A DNA stretch of 22,439 nucleotides from an uncultured Oscillibacter sp. (GCA_910587875.1 CAJUOD010000043.1:1-22439), one strand, 5' to 3'. Numbered from the stretch's first letter, positions 14,758-22,439 are shown. Made by a program: numbers and translations. Notes: generated from the letters alone by a model not told the origin.

Positions 14758-15462
14758 ATGGTGAAACACATGGATCAGCGGGAAAAATTTAAGAGTCCTT
14801 CACTTCCCTATTATGGAGTAGCAGTTTTATGGTTACTGTTTATATTCCTCCAACAACCTGGCAGAATAAGTCTGGTTATGGGATTATCAGTCGGGTTATT
14901 CCTTTTGTTGCGATTAATTGGTCTTTACAACAGACTACAGCCTTATGAAAAAGCAAATGAGTTACAGGAGAATACCGATGACCGTTCTGAGCAGATTCTC
15001 CAAAAATGCGCCGTTGCAATTCAAGCCTTAGATTATGTAATGCAAAGAATCCAGAACACAGGGGTTAGGGAAAGAGTCTCACAGTTGGAGAAATTGAGTG
15101 GGAAAATTCTAAACGAGGTGAAAGAACGCCCAGAAAAAATATCCAAAATATCTACTTTTGTTGATTATTATGTTCCTACCACAATTAATATATTGAATGC
15201 CTACCGCCGTGCGGAGGCCACTGGTATTGAAGGGGAAAATATTAGCAAAACCAAAAAACAAATAGAATCCATGCTGGATTCCTCTATACTTGTCGTTTTC
15301 CATAAGCAGTTAGACAGTTTGTTTGGGGCGGACGCACTGGATATTTCCCTGGAGCTTTCTGTTTTAAAGGAAATGATGATTCGAGAAGGTATTGCTGGTG
15401 AGAAACTGGAGGCAGAAACGATTAAAAACGAGGATGGGTCTGACATTCGTTTAACTTTGTGA
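14758..15462 (+). CDS. XpaC-like membrane protein (5-bromo-4-chloroindolyl phosphate hydrolysis family)
   Basis: The frame is open from TTG 14749; ATGs at 14758 and 14770 are both possible starts and neither has a strong ribosome binding site, so the 5' end is uncertain by 4-7 codons. Two membrane segments near the N-terminus (YYGVAVLWLLFIFLQ; ISLVMGLSVGLFLLLRLIGL) are followed by a cytoplasmic helical domain. The domain has STFVDYYVPTTINILNAY and SMLDSSILVVFHKQLDSLF, then a DISLELSVLKEMM stretch, the pattern of the XpaC/YceG-like family. Despite the family name, the function is unclear; it is usually found with TelA-type toxic-anion-resistance genes, which are absent here. It is followed 18 bases later by the TPR/NPCBM gene, so they are probably cotranscribed. 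Confidence 0.8.
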   Translation: MVKHMDQREKFKSPSLPYYGVAVLWLLFIFLQQPGRISLVMGLSVGLFLLLRLIGLYNRLQPYEKANELQENTDDRSEQILQKCAVAIQALDYVMQRIQNTGVRERVSQLEKLSGKILNEVKERPEKISKISTFVDYYVPTTINILNAYRRAEATGIEGENISKTKKQIESMLDSSILVVFHKQLDSLFGADALDISLELSVLKEMMIREGIAGEKLEAETIKNEDGSDIRLTL

Positions 15463-15480
15463 AGTAAGGGGGAGACGAAA

Positions 15481-16854
15481 GTGGAAGTTCTGAAGAAAAA
15501 ATATATGGCAATAACGATTATGTCTTTGATAATTTTAGCCTCTCTGGTATTAACAACAAAAAAGCCCTTCGGGGAAGCAGTAATAACTCTCCTTGTCCTG
15601 CTAGCTGTGTTTAGTTTAATTGATTTTATAGTCGAAACAAATTTGTTTACAGAAAAGCAAGCCGGATTTGCTGCCATTATTATGGGAGCGCTCGTCATTG
15701 CAGGAATTGGAGCCTGGGGTACGATTGCGAATCCCGGGACATCTGTTGATAGGGAAGAAAATGCTGGACAGGGCAGAGCACCAGCTGCTGCCGCAGTAGA
15801 TGAAACCTATAACTTGGGCTTGTCCTATTTTAAGAAAGGTGATTATGAGGAGGCCATCCAGACTCTGAAAGGGATTGAAAACAACAGTGCCTCTTATATT
15901 GAGGCACAGGAACTGCTTGCTGCAGCTGTAGACCTATACCGTTCAGGACTGATAGATACCGCCAATACATATGTAGAAAAAGATGATTACAAATTTGCCG
16001 TCGATATTTTAAATGCTGGACTTCTTGTGATTCCTGAGGATGCAAAATTACTCCAAACAATTGCGGACTATTCTTTGGAATATAAAAATACAGTTCGCAC
16101 TACTGCGCTCGCAGATGCGGAAGCATACTCAATAGAACAGGATTATGCAAATGCGCTGATAACAATTCAGAGCACAATTGAAAAGGTTGGCAGTGATGCG
16201 GAATTAGAGATGTTATCAAATAAATATACTACAGACTACCGAAATAGCGTTTTAATCCAGTCGGAAAATCTATTACAAAATGAGGGATATGAAGTCGCTT
16301 TACAGTATATTCAAGAATCTTTGAATATACTTCCGGGCGATATTGAACTAACCAATGCACTAGAAAATATCAAAAGTTATAGACCAGTATATCTTATTGA
16401 AGATATAGATTATTTAACAAAGAGTAACTCTGATTTTGGAGGAAGACTCATAGTGGATAATGATACTTTAATTGACAACGAGGGAAATACAATTATGGGA
16501 CATTATCATTTTCATAATGAAATGCTACGTAATTGGGGACTTTCAGATCACGCAAATATTTGTTTTGACCTATCAAATCAATACAAAACATTTTCGGGCA
16601 CAATAATATTACCTGAGAAACATAAACACACAGCATATTCTGCGTACATTTCTGTTTATGGAGATGATAAACTGTTATATAAATCGTCGCCTATCACAGC
16701 TGGATATCATACGGAAGATTTTACAATTGACGTAAGTGATGTTTCAATATTGAAAATTGACATGGTGAACGATTCTGGCTTGGGAAATGATTGGGTGGTC
16801 GGATACTTAACAAATGCTTATCTCAGCAAGTTAGCAATCTCTATAAATAAATGA
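15481..16854 (+). CDS. Membrane protein with TPR-like repeats and a C-terminal NPCBM-like domain
   Basis: This 457-residue protein starts at GTG 15481 after AGGGGGAGA. It has three membrane segments (about residues 9-25, 31-50, 62-82). A TPR-like helical region from about residue 108 follows, beginning YNLGLSYFKKGDYEEAIQTL and repeating the pattern at DDYKFAVDILNAGLLVIPED, DYANALITIQSTI and GYEVALQYIQESLNILPGD. The last 155 residues resemble the NPCBM/NEW2 carbohydrate-binding fold (FDLSNQYKTFSGTIILPE, TIDVSDVSILKIDMVN). It probably sits at the membrane, with the TPR and binding domains outside the cell or facing the wall (inferred). Its role is probably cell-envelope assembly or sensing of wall glycans. 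Confidence 0.8.
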   Translation: MEVLKKKYMAITIMSLIILASLVLTTKKPFGEAVITLLVLLAVFSLIDFIVETNLFTEKQAGFAAIIMGALVIAGIGAWGTIANPGTSVDREENAGQGRAPAAAAVDETYNLGLSYFKKGDYEEAIQTLKGIENNSASYIEAQELLAAAVDLYRSGLIDTANTYVEKDDYKFAVDILNAGLLVIPEDAKLLQTIADYSLEYKNTVRTTALADAEAYSIEQDYANALITIQSTIEKVGSDAELEMLSNKYTTDYRNSVLIQSENLLQNEGYEVALQYIQESLNILPGDIELTNALENIKSYRPVYLIEDIDYLTKSNSDFGGRLIVDNDTLIDNEGNTIMGHYHFHNEMLRNWGLSDHANICFDLSNQYKTFSGTIILPEKHKHTAYSAYISVYGDDKLLYKSSPITAGYHTEDFTIDVSDVSILKIDMVNDSGLGNDWVVGYLTNAYLSKLAISINK

Positions 16855-16960
16855 GATACCGGATCAAAAAGGAAACGGCTGAAAGTATGCCATCTAGCGA
16901 GTATATCGAGAACGGAAACCGCCGACTCACTATTTTGTAAAAATAATAAGGGGAAGAGAA

Positions 16961-16984
16961 ATGAAAACCGCTCTAAAAAAATGA
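16961..16984 (+). CDS. Seven-residue upstream ORF (MKTALKK) overlapping the lipoprotein start
   Basis: The best ribosome binding site here (AAGGGGAAGAG, 16949-16959) serves the ATG at 16961, not the lipoprotein ATG at 16981. Translation from 16961 gives MKTALKK and stops at TGA 16982-16984, which overlaps the lipoprotein start as ATGA. The ORF exists because of a 20-bp tandem duplication. The lipoprotein would then be made by reinitiation or coupling. Confidence 0.5.
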   Translation: MKTALKK

Positions 16985-17000
16985 AAACCGCTCTAAAAAA
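16961..17000 (+). repeat. Exact 20-bp tandem duplication over the lipoprotein start
   Basis: ATGAAAACCGCTCTAAAAAA occurs twice in direct contact (16961-16980 and 16981-17000). Twenty is not a multiple of three, so the copies are in different frames. Loss of one copy would put the lipoprotein directly behind its ribosome binding site. Confidence 0.9.
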
Positions 17001-18249
17001 ATGGGAAAAATATTTGCTTTACTGCGTCATGCCGTTAGTGCTTATCTTACTTACTGCCGGATGTTCAACGCCGATTAAGTCGGAACAGGATATCATTGCC
17101 GACCTGCAGACAAGCGAATTGTTTATCTCTGGCACTGTTGAGATTTGTAACTATGAAATTATTAAACGGCAGACCAGCATAGACGACAAAGAAGACATTG
17201 TATACCTAACCGTTTATACAAATGAGCCAGAATTGACCTGTGAACTTAGTTATATCATGCAGTATATCCTGTATAACGACGGCTGGATTTTAGAAAATAT
17301 AGAACGCTATTATGACGGCCCCTGGAGTATAGAGGGGTTATCCAGGGCAAAAATTGTAGAAGATATTTGGAGCGCTGACACATTCATTAAAGATTATGAA
17401 GCCCGATACGGTCCCTTGCCTACAGATAACTGGTCAATTACCGAAGAACTGTATGGCGATTACAGTATGTACGGAAAAGGCATTCATGTTGTCTATGATG
17501 GTTCGGACTCACGCATCAATTATTATGCTGAATACTATATAGAATATGTAATCTCCGAAGGGCAGTGGATGTGTATGTCTGTGTGGACAGATACGTCGTA
17601 TTATGAGCCCAATTTTTCTCCCAGTGTTGAAGCTACAGACAAGATTATGGACACATTGCCATATGAAAGCTATGAGTATCTATGGACGGAGGAGGACTGG
17701 GCGAACTGTGCCCAAACAGTTCATTATTCTGCAACGAGGCAATATGCTCTTGGTGCGGAAACTTACGAGGTCTCAATTCCTCTCCATTTTTCAGTAAACG
17801 ACGAATCGTCGATGTGGACGTATAATGACCGGTTGATAAAAGAAATATTCCAGACCGCTCAATTCGATATACAAGGGGCCTGGTCGGCTAGGGGAGAGAG
17901 CTATAATGATGAATATGATATTTATTTAGAGGTCGGAGAAATCGCCGCCACAGACGATTCAGACGTATTTTCCGTAAAAGCAATGAGCGATTCAATTTAC
18001 AAGGATATTGCGTTTATTGAATTAAACCGTTACTACTGTATTACGGATTCCTATGTCGACGGAACTATCTCGCGGGAGGGAGAGGGAAGATACACGCTGG
18101 AAGTGGAGAGCGTGTTAGAAGGTGAGGGCGTAAATGGGAAAGGGCAGAAAACGGGAGTATTTTCGATTGTTCTGGGAGGCAGTACACAGGAAGACGGCGG
18201 ACTTTGGTGGGCTGGCGGCGGCGGTACCATAAAATTGAGCCGTCAGTAG
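16981..18249 (+). CDS. Secreted lipoprotein, function unknown
   Basis: This 422-residue protein has a lipoprotein signal peptide: basic start MKTALKKWEK, hydrophobic core YCVMPLVLILL, and lipobox LTAGC with C28 as the lipidated residue. The mature part is acidic, rich in Tyr, Trp and Asp, and contains a predicted beta-rich body without a motif I recognise. It ends with a Gly-rich stretch (GGSTQEDGGLWWAGGGGTIKLS). It lies between the TPR/NPCBM gene and the SLH gene, in the same direction, so a role at the cell surface with them is likely. The start lies behind the duplicated 20-bp block, which may modulate its translation. Confidence 0.85.
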   Translation: MKTALKKWEKYLLYCVMPLVLILLTAGCSTPIKSEQDIIADLQTSELFISGTVEICNYEIIKRQTSIDDKEDIVYLTVYTNEPELTCELSYIMQYILYNDGWILENIERYYDGPWSIEGLSRAKIVEDIWSADTFIKDYEARYGPLPTDNWSITEELYGDYSMYGKGIHVVYDGSDSRINYYAEYYIEYVISEGQWMCMSVWTDTSYYEPNFSPSVEATDKIMDTLPYESYEYLWTEEDWANCAQTVHYSATRQYALGAETYEVSIPLHFSVNDESSMWTYNDRLIKEIFQTAQFDIQGAWSARGESYNDEYDIYLEVGEIAATDDSDVFSVKAMSDSIYKDIAFIELNRYYCITDSYVDGTISREGEGRYTLEVESVLEGEGVNGKGQKTGVFSIVLGGSTQEDGGLWWAGGGGTIKLSRQ

Positions 18250-18319
18250 AGAAAGGGAAACAAAGCAGATGATTTTCAGCGGTGACACAGAGTTTTAAAA
18301 GTAAAGGTGGAAGCGTAAT

Positions 18320-18892
18320 ATGAAATTTAAAATTTGGAATATAGTGGCAGGGATTGTTTCCGTTTCCATGTTGATTTGCTCAGCCTCAGCGGCGACCGTA
18401 TTCCCGGATGTGGATGAAGACGCCCCTTATGCGGACGCGGCGGAGTACCTCAGCGAAATCGGCGTCATGCAGGGAGATGCCCAAGGCAATTTCAACCCGG
18501 ATAAAACGGTGACTCGGGCTCAGATGGCAGCAATTATCTGCCGGATGCTGGGGGAGACGGAAAACCTTGCTGTCGATGGGGGCCGCTTTACAGACGTCCA
18601 GGAGGCCTATTGGGCGAATCGGTATATTGTGAAGGCGGCGGAACTCGGCATTATTAGCGGGTATCAGAATGGGAGTTTTAAGCCAGAAAATACGGTAACT
18701 TATGAGCAGGCAGTGACGATGATTGTTCGAGTCATGAATCTCGAAGAGAGTGCACTAGCTGCTGGCGGTTATCCTTCCGGGTATGTCAGTGTTGCGGAGG
18801 AATATGGATTTACGCATCAGCTTTTAACTCAAAGCGGCGACTTGATGACAAGGGGGCAAATTGCCATCCTAGTTTATAATACGAGAGTGTGA
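18320..18892 (+). CDS. S-layer-homology (SLH) domain protein
   Basis: This 190-residue protein has a signal peptide (residues 1-25, ending SASAA), then SLH repeat 1 (FPDVDEDAPYADAAEYLSEI, then GVMQGDAQGNFNPDKTVTRAQMA) and SLH repeat 2 (RFTDVQEAYWANRYIVKAAE, then LGIISGYQNGSFKPENTVTYEQAV). A shorter third repeat runs from YVSVAEEYGF to TRGQIAILVYNTRV. SLH domains bind pyruvylated secondary cell-wall polymers. This protein is almost nothing but SLH, so it may serve as an anchor or scaffold for the secreted protein made from the next gene, which starts 12 bases later. The ribosome binding site is AAAGGTGG. Confidence 0.9.
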   Translation: MKFKIWNIVAGIVSVSMLICSASAATVFPDVDEDAPYADAAEYLSEIGVMQGDAQGNFNPDKTVTRAQMAAIICRMLGETENLAVDGGRFTDVQEAYWANRYIVKAAELGIISGYQNGSFKPENTVTYEQAVTMIVRVMNLEESALAAGGYPSGYVSVAEEYGFTHQLLTQSGDLMTRGQIAILVYNTRV

Positions 18893-18903
18893 GGAGTCTG
18901 AAA

Positions 18904-20970
18904 ATGAAAAAAACATTTCAAAATACAATGCTTTTCCTCTGTATGCTATTGATTATAATTCCCAATACTGTAAGTTCCGCAGCGGCAGCCGAACCACTCA
19001 CAGACACAGAGATAGAGCAAAGAATTTATGAATTAAATGATCTGCTTGGGGAAAAATACTTTACTGCGAACGGGAAAGGATGCGGCAAAAAAACAAGTGA
19101 CCATGGATGCTCGAATTGCAATGTCAACAATGTTATCAAGTCTCCGTGGTTTAAAGATATTTTTGGAACTGTTAAGACCTCTCAAATGTTCTTAAATGGT
19201 GGAATGTCCTGCATGGGTTTTGTGGAATTTGCTGAATGGTATATTTTTAGGGAAGATAACAATGATACAGTTTTGCGGACGAAAAGCAACCAAGCTACCA
19301 AATACTCAAACGGATTCAACTATAATACTATTTCTCAAAATGCCCATATAGGCGACTACATACGTGTTGGCGGCCACTCTTTTATATACATTAACGCAGA
19401 TTCGGCAGGAGTAACCATGTTAGATTGCAACTGGAATGGTAGTTACAATTGCATGGTTGATATTCATAAAATTAACTACAGCAAGTATGCTGGAGAGCCT
19501 ATTTGGATCTCAAAAATGTATTCCAAAGCCGCCGGAAATAGCCAGACCACTAACAAACCCACTTCAAATTCTCCCTCAACACTTTCCATTAATTCTCCAA
19601 CCCACCCTATGGGCACTTTAAAGCAAGGCTCCCGCTACTCGCTGAAAGGGACCATTACCTCCAATTACAATATCACGTTGGTTAAAGCAGAGATTCTTAG
19701 CAGCGAAGGGAACGTTGTATTTTCCTATACACAGAAACCAAATACCAAGAGCTTTTCCCTACTTAACAGCAAATTGGACGCCAATATGAAGTTCAATGAG
19801 CTGTCTCCTGGCAAGTACTATTTGACGTATACGGCGGAGGATGCATCGGGACGGCCCGAAGGAAAGAAAGCATGGTCCTCTGAATTTACAATTGCAGGAG
19901 AAGAGAAGACGCCATCCACGCTAAAGATTGTCGCAGACAGCTACCCGTCTGGAGCCATAAAGGAAGGCTCCCGTTATTCGCTGAAGGGGACCATCAGCTC
20001 CAATTACAGCATCGTATCCGTTAAAGGAGAAATTGTTGACAGCAACGGGAGCGTTATGTTCTCTTATACGCAAAGGCCAAACACTAAGAGCTTTTCCATA
20101 CTCAACAGCAAACTGGACGCCAATATGAAATTCAATGAGCTGTCTCCCGGTGAGTACTGCTTGAAGTATACAGCAGAGGATGAATCCGGGGAACAGAAGA
20201 CGTGGTCCTCCGGCAGTTTTACCGTACAGGGAACTAAGGCGGAGCGCACATACACGGTGACATTTGACGCGAATGGAGGAAGTGTCAGTCCCAGGACAAA
20301 AATTATCACGGCAGATGAGCTGATCGGCGCGCTGCCGACTCCTGTTCGGGAGGGCTATGACTTTGTCGGCTGGGGCACAAGCCGCAGTAGCAATATGATC
20401 GTAACCCCTGATAACTTCTGGGTTGAAGAGGATATCACGTTGTATGCTCATTGGTGGCAGCAGCCTACAGAACAAACGCCCGATGACGGCAAAGCAGATG
20501 AGCAGCCCAGTGGCGGCAACGCCGACCCGGAACCGGAGCGCGGTTATTGGAAAGAGTGGAGCGAATGGTCCCCCGCCCGAGTGACCTCTTCTTCCACCCG
20601 GAGGGTTGAAACCCGGGAAGCGTTGGTTTCCGAGTCCCGCACAGAGTATCGCTATGTCCGGTATGCGGATGCTACGGGAACCCATATCTGCTGGTGTGCA
20701 AAATACCTGGAAAGCCGACCCTATGTTTCCGGGAAAGCAAGCTTGCAGTACTCGGACTGGAACACAACCCGGTATAATTCCAACGGCAAGGGTTGGTCCT
20801 GTGGCTACTGCAATGGGAGCCATATCGGCTCGGATAAAACCGGTTCGGATGGACGGTCGTGGTGGGCGGAATATGTGCTACCCAGCGGAAGTTATTATTG
20901 GGAAGAGAGCCGGACTATACCCGCAACTTATGAAACCCAATACCGCTATAGTGATTGGATTAGCGGCTGA
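18904..20970 (+). CDS. Secreted papain-like (NlpC/P60- or CHAP-type) protein with tandem repeats and an InlB-type repeat
   Basis: The start is ATG 18904 with GAGGAG 7 bases upstream; the frame is open from GTG 18889 but that lacks a ribosome binding site. The protein has 688 residues. Signal peptide about 1-29. Residues about 58-205 look like a papain-fold cysteine hydrolase: C103 in GGMSCMGFVEFAEW, H158 in RVGGHSFIYIN, and D174/N176 as third-residue candidates. Two near-identical repeats of about 105 residues follow (226-331 and 339-442; shared GSRYSLKGTI, NTKSFS and LNSKLDANMKFNELSPG). Then comes a Listeria/Bacteroides-type beta-grasp repeat (449-517, TVTFDANGGSV...LYAHWW). The tail is Trp/Tyr-rich (548-688, YWKEWSEWSPARVTSSSTRR...), with CxC and CGYC cysteines. 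It is probably a cell-wall amidase or adhesin-like surface enzyme. Confidence 0.85.
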   Translation: MKKTFQNTMLFLCMLLIIIPNTVSSAAAAEPLTDTEIEQRIYELNDLLGEKYFTANGKGCGKKTSDHGCSNCNVNNVIKSPWFKDIFGTVKTSQMFLNGGMSCMGFVEFAEWYIFREDNNDTVLRTKSNQATKYSNGFNYNTISQNAHIGDYIRVGGHSFIYINADSAGVTMLDCNWNGSYNCMVDIHKINYSKYAGEPIWISKMYSKAAGNSQTTNKPTSNSPSTLSINSPTHPMGTLKQGSRYSLKGTITSNYNITLVKAEILSSEGNVVFSYTQKPNTKSFSLLNSKLDANMKFNELSPGKYYLTYTAEDASGRPEGKKAWSSEFTIAGEEKTPSTLKIVADSYPSGAIKEGSRYSLKGTISSNYSIVSVKGEIVDSNGSVMFSYTQRPNTKSFSILNSKLDANMKFNELSPGEYCLKYTAEDESGEQKTWSSGSFTVQGTKAERTYTVTFDANGGSVSPRTKIITADELIGALPTPVREGYDFVGWGTSRSSNMIVTPDNFWVEEDITLYAHWWQQPTEQTPDDGKADEQPSGGNADPEPERGYWKEWSEWSPARVTSSSTRRVETREALVSESRTEYRYVRYADATGTHICWCAKYLESRPYVSGKASLQYSDWNTTRYNSNGKGWSCGYCNGSHIGSDKTGSDGRSWWAEYVLPSGSYYWEESRTIPATYETQYRYSDWISG
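19579..20229 (+). repeat. Internal tandem repeat, two copies of about 315 bp
   Basis: Copy 1 (19579-19896) and copy 2 (19918-20229) encode near-identical segments. The strongest shared blocks are KSFS.LNSKLDANMKFNEL and GSRYSLKGTI.SNY. The high identity suggests a recent duplication inside the surface-protein gene. Confidence 0.85.
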
Positions 20971-21013
20971 AAGGGACAAAACAACGCATCTGTGAATTGT
21001 AAGTAACGACATA

Positions 21014-21055
21014 AACCCGCAAAAACACCGTGTTGCGGTTAAAGTTTTTCTTTTT
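21014..21055 (+). terminator. Terminator of the envelope gene cluster
   Basis: AACCCGCAA (21013-21021) and TTGCGGTT (21033-21040) form a stem with one bulged C, followed by AAAGTTTTTCTTTTT. It lies 43 bases after the last envelope gene. Confidence 0.65.
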
Positions 21056-21124
21056 CCTGAACTGGAAAGGATTATGCGCTGAATTTTAAGGTAGACGGAA
21101 AGAGGCAGAAGAGTCCGCCGAGAC

Positions 21125-21165
21125 AGCTCAAAAACTGCGCCGCTGTGAACAAAGAATACGCCTGG
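21125..21165 (+). repeat. 41-bp noncoding repeat, copy 2
   Basis: This copy matches 1513-1553 at 35 of 41 positions. Here it lies between the envelope terminator and the decayed DUF6076-like gene, at the left edge of the second element segment. Confidence 0.55.
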
Positions 21166-21212
21166 GGCCGACTTCACGCAAGCCGGTCCCAGGTGTTTTG
21201 TTCATAGTCGGT

Positions 21213-21740
21213 TCAGATTCTCTGTTTTTTCTCGAAGGCCATCCGGGTTCCCATCTCCCGGCAGGTCTTTTTCGCCTCGCCGGGAGTGATGCGCTCACAA
21301 TAGATTGCCCTGTCTCCCTGCTTGTGAAGGAATCCGTTGCCGCATAATCAGCATTGCCTGGATGCGTTGCCGTGGAGAATGGCTCGTTCAAGTTCCACGT
21401 AAAGAAAATTGCGCAGGCTGGGAAACGTGTATTGCTCCGCCAGAACAACGGAGCCTGGGAGCGGAAGGAAGGTGTAGTTTGCCGATCAGGCTACCGCACT
21501 TTGTTCCAACTGTTGATATATGTCGCCGGTGGTTTCCTGCTTCTCAGAAAAGGGGAAAAGATGACTATCGAAGGCTTTGAGGACGGCCCCCAGCTCCTGC
21601 GTCAGCTGATAAGTGTCGCCAGGTGCTTCATAGTTGTTTTCTCCGGCGATAAAAGCTGTCGCCGCTTCTTCCGCTGATAAAGATCTCCTCCGTTGATCCA
21701 GTACTTTCTGCCGCTGAACTCTACGGTCAGATGATAGCGC
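21213..21740 (-). pseudogene. DUF6076-like element gene, several frameshifts and a stop
   Basis: Read leftward, the pieces are VEFSGRKYWINGGDLYQR (first frame), AFIAGENNYEAPGDTYQLTQ and LFPFSEKQETTGDIYQQLEQ (second frame), then, after at least two more frame changes, AEQYTFPSLRNFLYVELERA, HGNASRQC-stop-LCGNGF, and DRAIYCERITPGEAKKTCRE up to TGA at 21213. The layout and the C-x2-C...YC...C pattern resemble, from memory, DUF6076 proteins of clostridial elements, a zinc-ribbon-like family of unknown function. An internal TGA interrupts the first Cys pair. The gene cannot make an intact protein. It stands head-to-head with the truncated HTH copy. Confidence 0.65.
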
Positions 21741-22028
21741 AGGTGCTGGTCCAGTTACAGATTCATCGGCAAAGCCGTCCGCATGAGTGTCAACACCGTG
21801 CGGAAGTATGTTGTGGAGTTGAAGAAACGAAGACTGATTGTTACAGAGTCGACATCCACCGCCACAAGAGAAGGCCACAAGCACAACGGCACTCTGCGCT
21901 ATACCATCCTGCCGATTCAAAACGCAGTGGATCTCCACAACCAGCGCCAGCTCCGGCGGCTAGAGGAAACGACGGAACAAATGCAAGTCGCAAAGAAGTT
22001 GGTGGACAGCCAGGAACACCCCGCATAA
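21738..22028 (+). pseudogene. Second HTH_36 copy, 5'-truncated
   Basis: From ATG 21783 the frame gives MSVNTVRKYVVELKKRRLIV and continues to a TAA at 22026-22028. It is 58 of 81 residues identical to the first copy's C-terminus. Upstream the homology continues only about 15 codons (SSYRFIGKAV against PSCRSIGEAV) before TGA TAG at 21732-21737. The first helix of the wing fold is missing. The 81-residue remainder has an ATG but no clear ribosome binding site and lacks the N-terminal half of the DNA-binding domain. It is probably non-functional. Confidence 0.7.
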
Positions 22029-22144
22029 GCACCTATGAGCCGCTGTGTGCAATTCTTCTATAGAGGATAGGGCAGTACCCCTGGGAGAGGTTCTGCTCCA
22101 AAACACAGGCGGTTTACGAGGGACGAAAGGAAAGCAGGAGAAAG

Positions 22145-22196
22145 CCCTGGCGCTTTCCGCGCGCCAGGGTGGGTACTTCTGCCCGCAGTGCGGGCA
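22145..22196 (+). other. Two consecutive hairpins after the second HTH copy
   Basis: Hairpin 1: CCCTGGCGC (22145-22153) with GCGCCAGGG (22161-22169), a perfect 9-bp stem. Hairpin 2: TGCCCGC (22180-22186) with GCGGGCA (22190-22196), a perfect 7-bp stem with a 3-base loop. Their order and distance from the HTH stop repeat those at 516-565, though the sequence differs. No T-tract follows directly. The region may be a structured RNA or an element-processing site. Confidence 0.5.
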
Positions 22197-22331
22197 GTTG
22201 CGGGGACGGGAGCTGACGCTTTTTTGACGGAGGAAAAACAGATTGACGCTGATATTTTCAGAAGTACCCTTGAGCCCCACCGTTGGCGGCTTCCGCATGA
22301 CGCTAATTCAAAATAAGGAGGAGATTTCGGT

Positions 22332-22439
22332 ATGAACGGAGAAAAAACACGGCATACTGTCTGGCTCACCTCGGGCGCATGGAACCAGGTAGAAACCAGC
22401 TATACAAAAGACAACTGTACCACGAAAAACGAGTACATC
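22332..22439 (+). CDS. Conserved-looking element protein, 3' end outside window
   Basis: ATG 22332 follows AAGGAGGAG (22315-22323) at 8 bases. The visible 36 residues include MNGEKTRHTVWLTSGAWNQV and end in KDNCTTKNEYI. This resembles, from memory, small proteins in clostridial integrative elements with a ribbon-helix-helix-like start. Partition or relaxosome functions are possible, but I cannot name the family with confidence. The frame is open at the window end. Confidence 0.7.
   Translation, partial: MNGEKTRHTVWLTSGAWNQVETSYTKDNCTTKNEYI

Noticed and set aside
19921..20823. 300-residue open frame on the - strand
   Set aside because: Antisense to the repeat-bearing surface protein; it follows the sense gene's repeat structure.
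1..22439. CRISPR array or rRNA genes
   Set aside because: No regularly spaced short direct repeats and no rRNA-like segments were seen.

Overview
The window looks like chromosomal DNA of a gut-type clostridium. Oscillospiraceae (the Flavonifractor/Intestinimonas kind) is my inference, from GC-rich Firmicute-style housekeeping genes with strong AGGAGG-type ribosome binding sites, SLH-domain and 5-bromo-4-chloroindolyl-phosphate-hydrolysis-like (XpaC) proteins, and typical clostridial integrative-element genes. Only sequence reading and family memory were used; no database search was run.

Layout. (1) 1-3264 is the decayed end of an integrative/conjugative element: an HTH_36 gene cut by the window edge, a noncoding stretch with two hairpins, a leftward pair of small genes, a small gene overlapping the start of a tyrosine integrase, and that integrase broken by a one-base insertion and by a stop codon placed before its catalytic tyrosine. 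(2) 3404-7440 is a GC-rich, intact metabolic locus, all leftward: a SorC-family regulator with its own promoter and terminator, then a dhaL-dhaK-lsrF-like-VOC operon. That operon's promoter has a perfect palindrome inside its -35/-10 spacer. (3) 7440-14100 is an AT-rich accessory island, also leftward: an IS3-type transposase remnant, a two-gene operon whose large protein ends in a PD-(D/E)XK nuclease-like domain, an internal fragment of a large serine recombinase, the 3' half of a tRNA-Arg gene that reads as an old attachment site, and a 659-residue protein joining a catalytically degenerate C5-cytosine-methyltransferase fold to two PD-(D/E)XK-like domains, with an XRE regulator upstream. (4) 14758-20970 is a rightward run of five envelope genes: XpaC-like membrane protein, TPR/NPCBM membrane protein, lipoprotein, SLH protein and a secreted papain-like (NlpC/P60- or CHAP-type) repeat protein. 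(5) 20971-22439 is a second mobile-element segment. It carries a degraded DUF6076-like gene, a 5'-truncated second copy of the HTH_36 gene, another hairpin pair, and the start of a conserved-looking element gene running off the end.

The most promising unusual system is in region 3. The dead-methyltransferase/double-nuclease fusion (11593-13572) has a near-consensus promoter of its own, and its XRE regulator (13689-14021) is preceded by a long inverted-repeat operator. About 1 kb further along lies the second nuclease-like operon (8276-10770). Both are best read as candidate defence genes. The design of the fusion, a dead base-recognition fold attached to nucleases, suggests DNA or modification sensing rather than classical restriction-modification, but that is inference. 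A second notable feature is an exact 20-bp tandem duplication over the start of the lipoprotein gene. It creates a 7-residue upstream ORF whose stop overlaps the real start codon.
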